Below, piece by piece: positions 8,648 to 16,575 of a DNA stretch of 64,000 bases. Position numbers and translations under genes: made by a program. The notes under the pieces are model-generated. The model ran no database searches. It was given only the letters and a program-made list of their open reading frames with translations, and was not told the origin of the DNA. Numbering within the stretch: position 1 is the stretch's first letter; every line of letters begins with the position of its first letter. Origin of the DNA: Deltaproteobacteria bacterium (GTDB lineage Bacteria > Desulfobacterota > Binatia > HRBIN30 > JACQVA1); assembly GCA_016178705.1 (NCBI GenBank), contig JACOST010000031.1:1-64000 (forward strand). Reading direction: 5' to 3'.

Positions 8648-9100
8648 GTGCGATTCGGGTGGCGAGGTCTGTGGGTGCTGGGCTTCAGCATACTGTGGTG
8701 GACGGGCGCAACGGCAATGGCCGCGGAACCCAAACCGGTCGAGGTGGGCAAGCGACTCGCCGCCGTCGAGGAGGCGCAACGCTCGCTCGCCAGTGCTCTC
8801 GGCGGCGTGCGGGAACAACTCAAGCAACTCGATGAACGGATCGCGGAAGTGCGCGACGAGCTGCGGCAAGCGCGCGAGGGCGCGCAAGCGGATCGTGAAC
8901 AAGCGAAGGGCATGCGCGAAGAAGTGCGGGGATTGTACGTTGAGAGCAACGGCGTCAAAGGTGACATCGCTCAACTCAGCAAGGATATCGAGAGTGTGAG
9001 TGCGAGTTTCGGAAACTTCCGCTTCAGCTCCGGCGCATTTATCGCTGTGCTGATCGTGCTGCAGGTGATCGCCGTGGCGCTGACGTTGCGCCGTGGTTGA
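8648..9100 (+). CDS. Coiled-coil envelope protein with signal peptide and C-terminal membrane anchor
   Basis: A 150-residue protein of unknown family. The N-terminus has a basic start and a hydrophobic core ending TAMAAEPK, a plausible signal peptide. Residues about 35-110 form a charged coiled coil (for example QLDERIAEVRDEL), and the last 25 residues contain a membrane helix (FIAVLIVLQVIAVALTL) ending in Arg-Arg-Gly. The GTG at 8648 is preceded by AAGGAG at 8636-8641 with a six-base gap, which decides against the upstream in-frame GTG at 8513. It opens a run of same-strand envelope genes ending at the RND transporter, so it may be an accessory of that transporter (inference). Confidence 0.7.
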   Translation: MRFGWRGLWVLGFSILWWTGATAMAAEPKPVEVGKRLAAVEEAQRSLASALGGVREQLKQLDERIAEVRDELRQAREGAQADREQAKGMREEVRGLYVESNGVKGDIAQLSKDIESVSASFGNFRFSSGAFIAVLIVLQVIAVALTLRRG

Positions 9101-9125
9101 AGGATCGGTGAACGGGAGGTCTCCA

Positions 9126-9593
9126 GTGCGGCGACGGGTGCTGACGGTCATAGCGATTGCTCTGCTCGCCGTCGCCGGTGGAGCGCGCGCGGAATCCATC
9201 AGTCCTGAGGAAACGGTGAACCGTTACCTGACCGCGATGAAGGCTGGGAAATTCGCCGACGCCTACGACTATGTTTCGAAAGACATGGCGCAAAACAAGA
9301 ACCGTGAGGAGTGGGCGAAGGAACAGCAGTGGGTGATGCAGGCGACGGAGGCCAAGATTTTCGAGTTCAAGGTGTACCCGGGCAAGATCGACGGCGAGTC
9401 CGCGCGCGTTCCCAACATCCTCAGCTCGCAGGATAAGTTTCTCAACCAATTGGGGGTGGAGGAGCAAGAGCTGTACACCCTCGTTCGTGAAGACGGCAAG
9501 TGGAAGATCAATCAACAGCAGATCGTCGAGAAGGCCGACATCCCCAAGTGGTTTCCCGCCGTCGCGGAGCCGCAGAAACCGCAGGCGCCTTGA
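9126..9593 (+). CDS. Secreted NTF2-like / DUF4878-type protein
   Basis: A 155-residue protein with a clear signal peptide (RRRVLTVIAIALLAVAGG, cleavage after ARA). The mature part starts SPEETVNRYLTAMKAGKF, a helix typical of small periplasmic NTF2-like or DUF4878-type proteins, and ends with strands LYTLVREDGKWKIN. Function is unknown. The GTG at 9126 follows GGGAGG at 9114-9119; the in-frame ATG upstream (9093) lacks a site and would bury the signal peptide. It lies directly before the propeller lipoprotein and RND genes. Confidence 0.75.
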   Translation: MRRRVLTVIAIALLAVAGGARAESISPEETVNRYLTAMKAGKFADAYDYVSKDMAQNKNREEWAKEQQWVMQATEAKIFEFKVYPGKIDGESARVPNILSSQDKFLNQLGVEEQELYTLVREDGKWKINQQQIVEKADIPKWFPAVAEPQKPQAP

Positions 9594-9673
9594 CACCGCA
9601 ACAAGGGAGTCGCTAAGGGCGAGTCGCCCAACCTGGATGCGAGCGCGTCAGAACCCAGAGGTAAGGAGGATAC

Positions 9674-10729
9674 ATGCGCGGTCATTGGCGTGTGCTGGCG
9701 CTGGCGGGGGCGGTTGTTGTCGCTCTCGCGGGCTGCCATGCGGAGGTTGAAGATGTCCCGTTGGTCGAGCGCAAGATCTCTATCGCGGACAAATTCTATG
9801 ATGTGAAGGCGATTGATGCCGATCACGCCTTCGTCGTCGGGTACTTGGGAAAGATTCTGGCTACCGAGAACGGCGGCAAGTCGTGGCAAGTGATGCCGAG
9901 TGGCACGGATCGCGCCCTCTACAATGTTCACTTCGCGGACAGCGCCAACGGGTGGATCTCGGGTCAGGACGGGATCATGTTGCACACCACCGATGGCGGC
10001 AAGACGTGGCAGCGCCAGAATACCGGCACCGCCGTCTATCTCTTCGCGCTTTCGTTTCTCGACGGCAAACATGGGTTCGCTGTCGGCGACCGGGCAACGC
10101 TGCTTGAGACCCGCGATGGCGGTCAGAACTGGAGTCTGCGCAAACTCTCCCAGTCGGCGGGCTTAACTGCCGAGCAAGCGATCACGTCGCAAGATCCGGT
10201 GCTCTACGGCGTGCAGTTCGTCGATCAGGAGTACGGCTGGGTGGTCGGCGAGTTCGGCAAGATCATGCACACGCGCGACGGCGGGGCGACCTGGGTCGAG
10301 CAACAGAACAGTCTGCTTGGTCACGGCGTGTTCGATGTGCTCGACATCCCGACCTTCTTTGGCGTGCACTTCACCGACCGCCAAAACGGCCTGGTCGCCG
10401 GCCTCGATGGCAAGATCGCCCGCACCAGCGACGGCGGCGCAACCTGGCGGTTCGAGCCGATGAAGCTCGACTATCCGATTATCGATCCGCTGTTCCGCGC
10501 GTTCACGATGCCCAACGGTACGGCGTGGGCGGTGGGCGCAGCCGGCGAGATTGTACACCGGGATCCCGGCGCGACCGAGTGGACGCGCGCGAAGCTCGGG
10601 ATGGAAGTGCTCACGTGGCTGCGCGGCATGGCGTTCGTTTCCGCCGAGGACGGCTGGCTCGTGGGGGGCTTTGGCCTGATCCTGCACACGAAGGACGGCG
10701 GCAAGACGTGGTTGCCGTCGCTCGGGTAG
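9674..10729 (+). CDS. YCF48/BNR-type beta-propeller lipoprotein
   Basis: A 351-residue lipoprotein: the signal sequence ends VALAGC with lipidated Cys21. The body repeats a BNR/YCF48 motif, seen as ATENGGKSW, HTTDGGKTW, ETRDGGQNW, HTRDGGATW, RTSDGGATW and HTKDGGKTW, each followed by a hydrophobic strand with FVVG or GWVVG. This gives a six- to seven-bladed propeller, related to the photosystem II assembly factor Ycf48/HCF136. In proteobacteria such propellers are commonly paired with an MMPL/RND exporter, as here: the RND gene begins 27 bases downstream. The ATG at 9674 has an excellent ribosome binding site (TAAGGAGG). I infer a periplasmic partner of the exporter. Confidence 0.88.
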   Translation: MRGHWRVLALAGAVVVALAGCHAEVEDVPLVERKISIADKFYDVKAIDADHAFVVGYLGKILATENGGKSWQVMPSGTDRALYNVHFADSANGWISGQDGIMLHTTDGGKTWQRQNTGTAVYLFALSFLDGKHGFAVGDRATLLETRDGGQNWSLRKLSQSAGLTAEQAITSQDPVLYGVQFVDQEYGWVVGEFGKIMHTRDGGATWVEQQNSLLGHGVFDVLDIPTFFGVHFTDRQNGLVAGLDGKIARTSDGGATWRFEPMKLDYPIIDPLFRAFTMPNGTAWAVGAAGEIVHRDPGATEWTRAKLGMEVLTWLRGMAFVSAEDGWLVGGFGLILHTKDGGKTWLPSLG

Positions 10730-10756
10730 AGATCGGCGCGAGATAAGGGGGCGTTC

Positions 10757-13459
10757 ATGGCGATCAATTACGAAGTTCCGGAAGACAAGCGCCTGCTGTA
10801 CTGGTTGGGCGACAAGCTGATCGACTATCGACACCCCGTCTCGATCGTCGTGTTGCTGATCACCGCCATGTTCGCGTACTGGAGCTTCCAGCTCAGTCTG
10901 GTGACCAGCTTTGGCGAACTCCTCCCGCAGAACCACGCGTACGTGAAGATCCACAACCGCTTCTCCAAGGACTTTGGCGGTGCCAACAACATCATGGTCA
11001 TGCTGCAGGTCAAAGAGGGCAGCATCTTCAACCAGGCGACGCTCAACAAGATCTGGAACATGACGGTCGGCCTCGACCAAGTCTACGGGGTCAACCACAA
11101 TCAGATTGATTCGATCGCGCATCGCACCGTGCGCTATCTGAAGGTAGCGGCCGGCGGTACCATGCGTGCCCAGCCGGTGATGTTGGAGCCGCTCAAGAAC
11201 GAGGAAGAGGCAGCCGCGATCCGGCGCATCGTCCACAACGCGGAGAACATCTACGGGCTCTTGGTGTCGCTCGATGACAAGGCCGCACTGATTCGCGGGA
11301 ACTTCATCGAAGGACGCCTCGACTACAAGCGCATCTTCAAGGACGTCAACGAAAAGGTCATCGAACCGTTTCAGGACGAGAACACCGAGATCTTCGTCGC
11401 TGGCGAGCCGCGCCTTTACGGCTGGGTCTACTACTATGCGGGCGACGTGTTCTTCATCTTGGTTGTGACCTATTGCATTGAATGGGTGCTGCGCTGGATG
11501 TACTTCCACGACTGGCGCGGCGCCTTGCGGCCGACCATTACCGGGTTGATCGCGGCCTTCTGGGGCCTCGGCTTCATTCATCTGATTGGCCTGGCGCTCG
11601 ACCCGCTCATGTTGGTGATGCCGTTTCTCATCACCGCTCGCGCGGTCAGCCACGCGATCCAGATGCACGACCGCTACTACGAGGAGTTTGAGAAGTGCGG
11701 TTGGAACAAGCGGCGCGCGATCGTCGCTTCGTTTGGCGAACTGTTCGTGCCGACACTCTCCGGTATCTCGACCGACGCCTTTGGCGTGTTGGTGATCCTC
11801 CTGGTGCCAGTCGTGATGCTGCAGAAGTTGGCGGTGACCGCGTCGTGGTGGATTCTGGCGATCACGATTTCCGAGATGATGCTCAATCCCATCGTGTACT
11901 ACTATCTCAAGGCGCCCGAGCCGGAGCTGGTCATGTTGCGCGAGCGCGGCGCCTTTCGCCGATGGATCGAGGGCTTTGTCGCCAAGCTCCTAACGCCCAC
12001 GGGGCGCTGGGTCACCTTGGCGGCGTGGGGCAGCGGAACACTGGTAGCCATCTACTTCCTGCGCGGCCTCACCATCGGCGATCCGACCTCGGCCTCGCCG
12101 CTGGTGTGGGACAATTCGCCGTACAATGTGGCGCATCACGCCATTCAGGAGAAGTTCGGCGGCGTCGAGCCGCTCATCGTTGTTGCCGAAGGTTTGGACA
12201 AGGACGCGATGAAGGATCCGCACACGCTGCGCACGATGGAGAAATTCCAGCGCCGCCTCGAACGCGATCCCGGCATCGGCTACAGCTTCTCGCTCGCCGA
12301 TATCATTCGCGCGGTCAACATGGTGTTCCACGAACTGGAACCCAAGTGGGGGGTGATTCCGAACAACTGGGTGGATGTCGGCGGCCTCTTCTTCATCTAC
12401 TTCTCGGGTTCGCCGCCGACCGAGACCGCCAAGTACGTCGATCCAAGCTACACGACGGCGCACGTCACGTTCTTCTGCAAGGATCACAAGGGCGACAACA
12501 TCCGTCGCATCATCCACCGCAGCAAGGAGTTCATTCTCGGAACGCAGATCCGTGACCTCGGCATCGACGTTGCCGAGGAAGAAGGGGCGGTGGTGATCAA
12601 GAAGGTCTACCCCGACCCCGCGTGGGAAAAAGCCGGCCCGTCGTGGATCGTGTCGGAGACCGCCGCCGGCGAAAAAGGCGATGGCCCTTTCCGCTCGGGC
12701 GACCGTGTCGTTAAACTCGGCCGCTCGCCGGTCACCAACATGGAAAGCTTCTTGGCGGCGCTCACCAAGGAAACCGCCAACAGCAGCTTGATCGATGTGC
12801 AAGTGCGCCGCGGCGGCCAAGTCGTCGACAGCACCATCTCGGTGCCGTGGAAGGCGGTCTTCAAGCTCGCCGGTGGGTTGATCGGCGTGCTCGCTGCCGC
12901 CAATGAAGAGCTGGTCAAAAACGACGCGCTGATGAACTTCCTTGGCTTCTTCACCATCTGGGTCATTTTGCTGTTCACCTACCGCTCGTTCGCCTGCGGT
13001 CTGTACCTGCTCGGGCCGCTGATTCTCTCGAACGTGATGGTCAACGCCTACATGGCGATCAACGGCATCGGCGTGAACATCCACACTCTGCCGCTGGTCA
13101 CCGTCGGTGTCGGTTTCGGGATCGACTACGGTCTCTACATCGTCAGTCGCGTGATTGAAGAGATCCGAATCCGCGGTAATCTCGAAGACTCAGTACGCGA
13201 GGCGCTGGTCACGTCGGGCAAAGCGGTGACGTTTACCGCCGTCACGATGATTATCAGCACGGCCTTCTGGATCAGTTCGCACATCCGGTTCAACGCGGAG
13301 ATGGGATTGCTGCTGGCGATCTGGATGGGGATCAGTTACGTCGGCTCGCAGACGTTGACGCCCGTGTTGATCGTGATGCTGAAGCCACGTTTCATCATGA
13401 AGGAAGCCAAGCACGCGGCCGGGCGCACCCGCATACACGAGCAGGCCGCGACCGCGTAG
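10757..13459 (+). CDS. RND/MMPL-family exporter with an apparent PDZ-like insert
   Basis: A 900-residue inner-membrane transporter of the RND superfamily (two repeats of one helix, a large periplasmic loop, then five helices). The first loop begins near residue 50 (LVTSFGELLPQNHAY), and the first helix bundle contains the sterol-sensing-like stretch FVPTLSGISTDAFGVLVILL. The second loop spans about 440-710 and the final bundle about 720-880, with VGVGFGIDYGLYIVSR and FTAVTMIISTAFWISS. Residues about 595-700 contain DGPFRSGDRVVKLGRSPV followed by a helix and strands, resembling a PDZ domain; I do not expect this in ordinary family members. Likely substrates are hydrophobic molecules. It is co-oriented with the propeller lipoprotein and two small membrane proteins. 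Confidence 0.9.
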   Translation: MAINYEVPEDKRLLYWLGDKLIDYRHPVSIVVLLITAMFAYWSFQLSLVTSFGELLPQNHAYVKIHNRFSKDFGGANNIMVMLQVKEGSIFNQATLNKIWNMTVGLDQVYGVNHNQIDSIAHRTVRYLKVAAGGTMRAQPVMLEPLKNEEEAAAIRRIVHNAENIYGLLVSLDDKAALIRGNFIEGRLDYKRIFKDVNEKVIEPFQDENTEIFVAGEPRLYGWVYYYAGDVFFILVVTYCIEWVLRWMYFHDWRGALRPTITGLIAAFWGLGFIHLIGLALDPLMLVMPFLITARAVSHAIQMHDRYYEEFEKCGWNKRRAIVASFGELFVPTLSGISTDAFGVLVILLVPVVMLQKLAVTASWWILAITISEMMLNPIVYYYLKAPEPELVMLRERGAFRRWIEGFVAKLLTPTGRWVTLAAWGSGTLVAIYFLRGLTIGDPTSASPLVWDNSPYNVAHHAIQEKFGGVEPLIVVAEGLDKDAMKDPHTLRTMEKFQRRLERDPGIGYSFSLADIIRAVNMVFHELEPKWGVIPNNWVDVGGLFFIYFSGSPPTETAKYVDPSYTTAHVTFFCKDHKGDNIRRIIHRSKEFILGTQIRDLGIDVAEEEGAVVIKKVYPDPAWEKAGPSWIVSETAAGEKGDGPFRSGDRVVKLGRSPVTNMESFLAALTKETANSSLIDVQVRRGGQVVDSTISVPWKAVFKLAGGLIGVLAAANEELVKNDALMNFLGFFTIWVILLFTYRSFACGLYLLGPLILSNVMVNAYMAINGIGVNIHTLPLVTVGVGFGIDYGLYIVSRVIEEIRIRGNLEDSVREALVTSGKAVTFTAVTMIISTAFWISSHIRFNAEMGLLLAIWMGISYVGSQTLTPVLIVMLKPRFIMKEAKHAAGRTRIHEQAATA

Positions 13460-13467
13460 GAGCGACT

Positions 13468-13653
13468 ATGGAACTTGGCATGTGGAGTTCAGTCATCATC
13501 GTCGTTGGGTTCAGCTTCCTCGTGATCTTTCTCGACGAGTATGTGGTCAAGCCGTGGCGCGAGCGGTTGTGGGAGCGGCGCGCCGCCTCGGGCGACAAGG
13601 AATCGCAGGAGCTGATCCGCGTGGCCAAGTCGGCCAAAGTCGTGGACGAATGA
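13468..13653 (+). CDS. Small single-pass membrane protein
   Basis: A 61-residue protein with one N-terminal membrane helix (SSVIIVVGFSFLVIFLDE) and a basic cytoplasmic tail (PWRERLWERRA). It starts eight bases after the RND stop, with GGAGCG just upstream, so it is very likely translated from the same mRNA. No family was recognised. A small subunit of the transporter is possible from context only. Confidence 0.65.
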   Translation: MELGMWSSVIIVVGFSFLVIFLDEYVVKPWRERLWERRAASGDKESQELIRVAKSAKVVDE

Positions 13654-13663
13654 TGGGAAGGGC

Positions 13664-13692
13664 GCGCGGCGCGCTTTTGAACCGCGCCGCGC
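13664..13692. terminator. GC-rich stem-loop after the RND operon
   Basis: A perfect ten-base stem (13664-13673 with 13683-13692) closes a nine-base loop containing TTTT. It sits 11 bases after the stop of the small membrane protein. No T-run follows the stem, so it may attenuate or stabilise mRNA rather than terminate it. Confidence 0.4.
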
Positions 13693-13719
13693 CCCACCAA
13701 CCAAGAGCCCGCACTTCGC

Positions 13720-13980
13720 ATGGCTGTGCTTCGTGTCGTACGCATCAGCGCGCTGGCGCTGCTGATCACCGGGCTCACGTGGCTTTCGCAGGAGGTCGGG
13801 AGGGCACAAGGCAACGAACCGGTCCCCGGCACGTCCTGGGCGCTGGGTGTGCTGTCGCTGTTGTTTTTTGTTCGGGCCGTGGTCCTCGAGGGCACGCGCG
13901 GTCGCGAGGCCACCGTCCAGAAGGATCTCTTGTGGGGAGCGGCGGCGGGCGGCGTCCTCTCGATTCTCAATCGTCTGTAG
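13720..13980 (+). CDS. Small membrane protein, unknown
   Basis: An 86-residue protein with two to three hydrophobic segments (VVRISALALLITGLTWL, WALGVLSLLFFVRAVVL and a short LLWGAAAGGVLSIL). The start at the ATG at 13720 is not supported by a strong ribosome binding site. No family was recognised. The hairpin before it may separate it from the RND operon. Confidence 0.55.
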   Translation: MAVLRVVRISALALLITGLTWLSQEVGRAQGNEPVPGTSWALGVLSLLFFVRAVVLEGTRGREATVQKDLLWGAAAGGVLSILNRL

Positions 13981-13984
13981 CCGG

Positions 13985-14000
13985 GCGGCGTGTACGCCGC
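13985..14000. terminator. Short GC hairpin after the small membrane gene
   Basis: GCGGCG and CGCCGC flank a TGTA loop, five bases after the stop at 13980 and just before a promoter-like sequence. There is no T-run; a weak terminator at best. Confidence 0.3.
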
Positions 14001-14004
14001 GCAA

Positions 14005-14033
14005 TTGACTGCTTGGAAGGGCTAGCTTACCAT
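14005..14033 (+). promoter_or_regulatory. Sigma70-like promoter for the lipoprotein/ABC operon
   Basis: TTGACT at 14005-14010 and TACCAT at 14028-14033 are separated by 17 bases, and the next start codon is at 14068. The placement after a hairpin and before a run of tightly packed genes supports it. The -10 matches four of six consensus bases. Confidence 0.5.
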
Positions 14034-14067
14034 CCGCGCGCGTGGACCGGAGGGCGAACTCGAAGTC

Positions 14068-14823
14068 ATGAAGAGCGTGCCGCGCTGGGTGCTCGTCGTG
14101 GTGCTAGCCGGCGGCGGGGCCAACGGCTGCCATCGGGAACAGGCCGCTCCGGAGCCACTCGACTTCTTTCCGCTGCACACCGACGATACTTGGGTTTATG
14201 AAGTGGCGCGGCCGTTGCGCAACGAGCATACGCGGATGACCGTGCGGGCTCGTGGAGACCAGTTCGTCGCGCCGCTCAAACGCCGCTGCCACTTGGTCGA
14301 AGAGAGTTACTCGGCCGACACCAACAATGGTGGCAATCCCGAGACCTATCCGATCGCCTACTATCGCGAGGATGGTTTTCTCTTTCGCGCCCTAGCGCTC
14401 GAATATCGCGACGGCGAGGTCGCCGATGCCGGCATCGGCACGGCGCAGGAGCGCTTCCTGCCGGATAACCCCAACGACAACAGCAGCTGGGAAAGTCTGA
14501 CCACCGCCTATGATCTGGGTGCCAACCACTCGTACGGCGTCACGCAACAGCATCGTGCGACGGTTGATCCGCAAACCGTCACGGTGCCGGCGGGAACGTT
14601 CGCGCGCTGTTTGCGCGTCGATACGGTGGCCAAGCATCGCGGTGTGCATCCGGAATCGGGCTCGGGCCACGCGGCTGAGCAGGCGGTGGTGTTGTACTAT
14701 GCCGACTGGTACGCCCCGAACGTCGGCCTCGTCCGTACCATTCAATCGAGCCGCCCCGACGGTCCCGCGCTCGCGCAGATCGAGCTGGTGGCGTACGACG
14801 TCGAAGGCGCGCACCGTCAGTAG
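14068..14823 (+). CDS. Lipoprotein of unknown function
   Basis: A 251-residue predicted lipoprotein: the signal sequence ends GGANGC with Cys21. The mature part begins with a pattern seen in many secreted proteins (DFFPLHTDDTWVYEV, then strands) and later has VTVPAGTFARCLRVDT, typical of DUF3108- or lipocalin-like extracellular beta proteins in which a long beta barrel holds a lipid or glycan. The assignment to such a fold is tentative. It is the first gene after the promoter at 14005 and is followed after 31 bases by the ABC ATPase. Confidence 0.65.
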   Translation: MKSVPRWVLVVVLAGGGANGCHREQAAPEPLDFFPLHTDDTWVYEVARPLRNEHTRMTVRARGDQFVAPLKRRCHLVEESYSADTNNGGNPETYPIAYYREDGFLFRALALEYRDGEVADAGIGTAQERFLPDNPNDNSSWESLTTAYDLGANHSYGVTQQHRATVDPQTVTVPAGTFARCLRVDTVAKHRGVHPESGSGHAAEQAVVLYYADWYAPNVGLVRTIQSSRPDGPALAQIELVAYDVEGAHRQ

Positions 14824-14854
14824 GCACACGGCGCTTGGCTGGGCGTCCGCACCC

Positions 14855-15826
14855 ATGATCGTAGTCGAGCACCTCACGAAGCAGTTCGGCGCGCATCGCG
14901 CCGTCGACGACGTGTCCTTCCGCGTCGAGCGCGGGGAGATCATCGGCCTGCTCGGCCCCAACGGATCGGGTAAGACGACGATGATGCGCATCCTCACCGG
15001 CTTCTTTCCGCCAACCGCGGGCCTGGCGCGCGTGGCGGGCTTCGATGTGACGACAGAAGCCATGCGGCTGCGCCGGCAGATCGGCTACTTACCCGAAACC
15101 ACCGCGCTCTATCCGGATATCCGGGTCGAGGCGTTTCTGCGTTTCTGCGCCGACGTGCGCGGTCTCGGCCGCGCCGGACGCGCGCGCGTTGGGGCAGTGA
15201 TGCACGACTGCGGATTGACGGAGGTCGCGCAGCGCCTGATCGGCAAACTCTCGAAAGGCTATCGCCAGCGCGTCGGCCTCGCGCAAGCGCTGCTGCACGA
15301 ACCGGCGGTGCTGATCCTCGATGAACCGACGGTTGGACTCGATCCGCGCCAGATCATCGAGATCCGCTCGCTGATCGCCAATCTACGCGGCCGCACCACG
15401 GTGCTGCTCAGTACCCATATTCTGCCGGAAGTCAGCACCACCTGCGATCGCGTGGTGATCATCGATCGCGGCCGCAAGGTGGCGGAAGATAGCGCGGCGG
15501 CGTTGTCGCGTCACGTGGCGGGCAGCGAACGGACGCTGGTGCGGGTGGACGGGCCGGCGGCGTCGGTGTGCGCCGCCGTGCGAGCCGTGGCAGGCGTCGA
15601 GCGCGTCGAGGTGAGCAACGGCATGACCGAGCGGGCGGTGAGTGTGGTGGCGTATTCCGCGGAAGGTACGCCGGACGTCGGACGCGCCATTGCCGCGGCC
15701 GTGGTGCAGCAGGGGTGGGGCCTGCTCGAGATGCGGCCGCTGCCACTGACGCTCGAGGATCTCTTCGTCCGGCTGGTGACGAGTGAGCACGGCAGCGCGC
15801 GTGACGAGACGGCGGCTGTATCGTGA
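14855..15826 (+). CDS. ABC transporter ATP-binding protein (GldA-type)
   Basis: A 323-residue ATPase that would power the permease encoded next. Walker A is GPNGSGKT at residues 34-41, the Q-loop precedes the TTALYPDIRV region, the signature reads LSKGYRQRVGLAQAL, Walker B is AVLILDEPT, and the switch His is in LLSTHILPE. A C-terminal extension of about 100 residues is typical of ABC-2 exporters. The ATG at 14855 opens directly into the conserved N-terminal strand; the longer in-frame extension to 14510 overlaps the lipoprotein gene and is rejected. Its stop overlaps the permease start by four bases. Confidence 0.93.
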   Translation: MIVVEHLTKQFGAHRAVDDVSFRVERGEIIGLLGPNGSGKTTMMRILTGFFPPTAGLARVAGFDVTTEAMRLRRQIGYLPETTALYPDIRVEAFLRFCADVRGLGRAGRARVGAVMHDCGLTEVAQRLIGKLSKGYRQRVGLAQALLHEPAVLILDEPTVGLDPRQIIEIRSLIANLRGRTTVLLSTHILPEVSTTCDRVVIIDRGRKVAEDSAAALSRHVAGSERTLVRVDGPAASVCAAVRAVAGVERVEVSNGMTERAVSVVAYSAEGTPDVGRAIAAAVVQQGWGLLEMRPLPLTLEDLFVRLVTSEHGSARDETAAVS

Positions 15827-16575
15827 GCTTCCTCGCGTTGTTTCGCAAAGAGCTGCGGTCGTACTTCGTGTCGCCACTGTTCTACGTGGTGGCGGCGGTG
15901 TTCTCGTGTTTGTGCGGCTTCTTTTTTTACACCCGCTTGATCTTCTTCGTGGAGTACGGTTTTGGCGTGAACATTCTCGGCAACTTCTGGCTCGCGTTTC
16001 TTGCCGGAGCCCCGTATTCGATTTCGATGGTACTGTTGCTGGTGATGCCGCTGCTGACCATGCGCCTGTTGGCCGAGGAGAAGAAGCTGGGCACCATCGA
16101 GCTGCTGCTCACCTATCCGTTGCGCGACCGCACCATCCTCGCTGCCAAGTACACCGCGTGCGCGAGCATCCTCTTGGTGCTGCTGGCCGGCACGTTGGTG
16201 TACCCGGCCTACCTCTCCGTGCTCCAGCCGTTGCCGTGGGCGCCATTGCTGAGCGGCTATCTCGGCCTGCTGTTTCTCGGTTTGAGCTTCATCGCGTGCG
16301 GCCTGTTCATCTCCGCTCTGACGGAGAATCAGGTCGTCGCGGCGATCGCCACGCTCGGCATTCTGCTGTTGTGTTTCGTGCTGACCTGGAACGAAGCGGC
16401 CACCAGTCCGCCCGTGCTGCGCGTCTTGGCGCAGATGTCGATGTTCGATCACTTTGAAACCCTGGCACGCGGCGTGATTGACGCGCGCGACATTCTCTAC
16501 TTCGTGTTCTTCATCAGTTTCTTCAATTTTCTGACCTTGCGAGCGCTCGAATCGCGCACCTGGCGCGGGCGATGA
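15823..16575 (+). CDS. ABC-2 type permease (GldF-like)
   Basis: A 250-residue membrane protein with about six helices. The N-terminus FRKELRSYFVSPLFYV and the segment PLLTMRLLAEEKKLGTIELLLTYP are hallmarks of the GldF/ABC-2 permease family. The GTG start overlaps the ATPase stop (GTGA), and its own stop overlaps the next start (ATGA), showing tight coupling. It would form the channel of a four-gene transport system. The substrate is unknown; in Bacteroidetes relatives serve gliding motility, elsewhere the role is unclear. Confidence 0.92.
   Translation: MSFLALFRKELRSYFVSPLFYVVAAVFSCLCGFFFYTRLIFFVEYGFGVNILGNFWLAFLAGAPYSISMVLLLVMPLLTMRLLAEEKKLGTIELLLTYPLRDRTILAAKYTACASILLVLLAGTLVYPAYLSVLQPLPWAPLLSGYLGLLFLGLSFIACGLFISALTENQVVAAIATLGILLLCFVLTWNEAATSPPVLRVLAQMSMFDHFETLARGVIDARDILYFVFFISFFNFLTLRALESRTWRGR

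Noticed and set aside
14510-14854. N-terminal extension of the ABC ATPase gene
   Set aside because: It overlaps the lipoprotein gene in another frame and has no similarity to ABC proteins. The ATG at 14855 starts exactly at the conserved domain.
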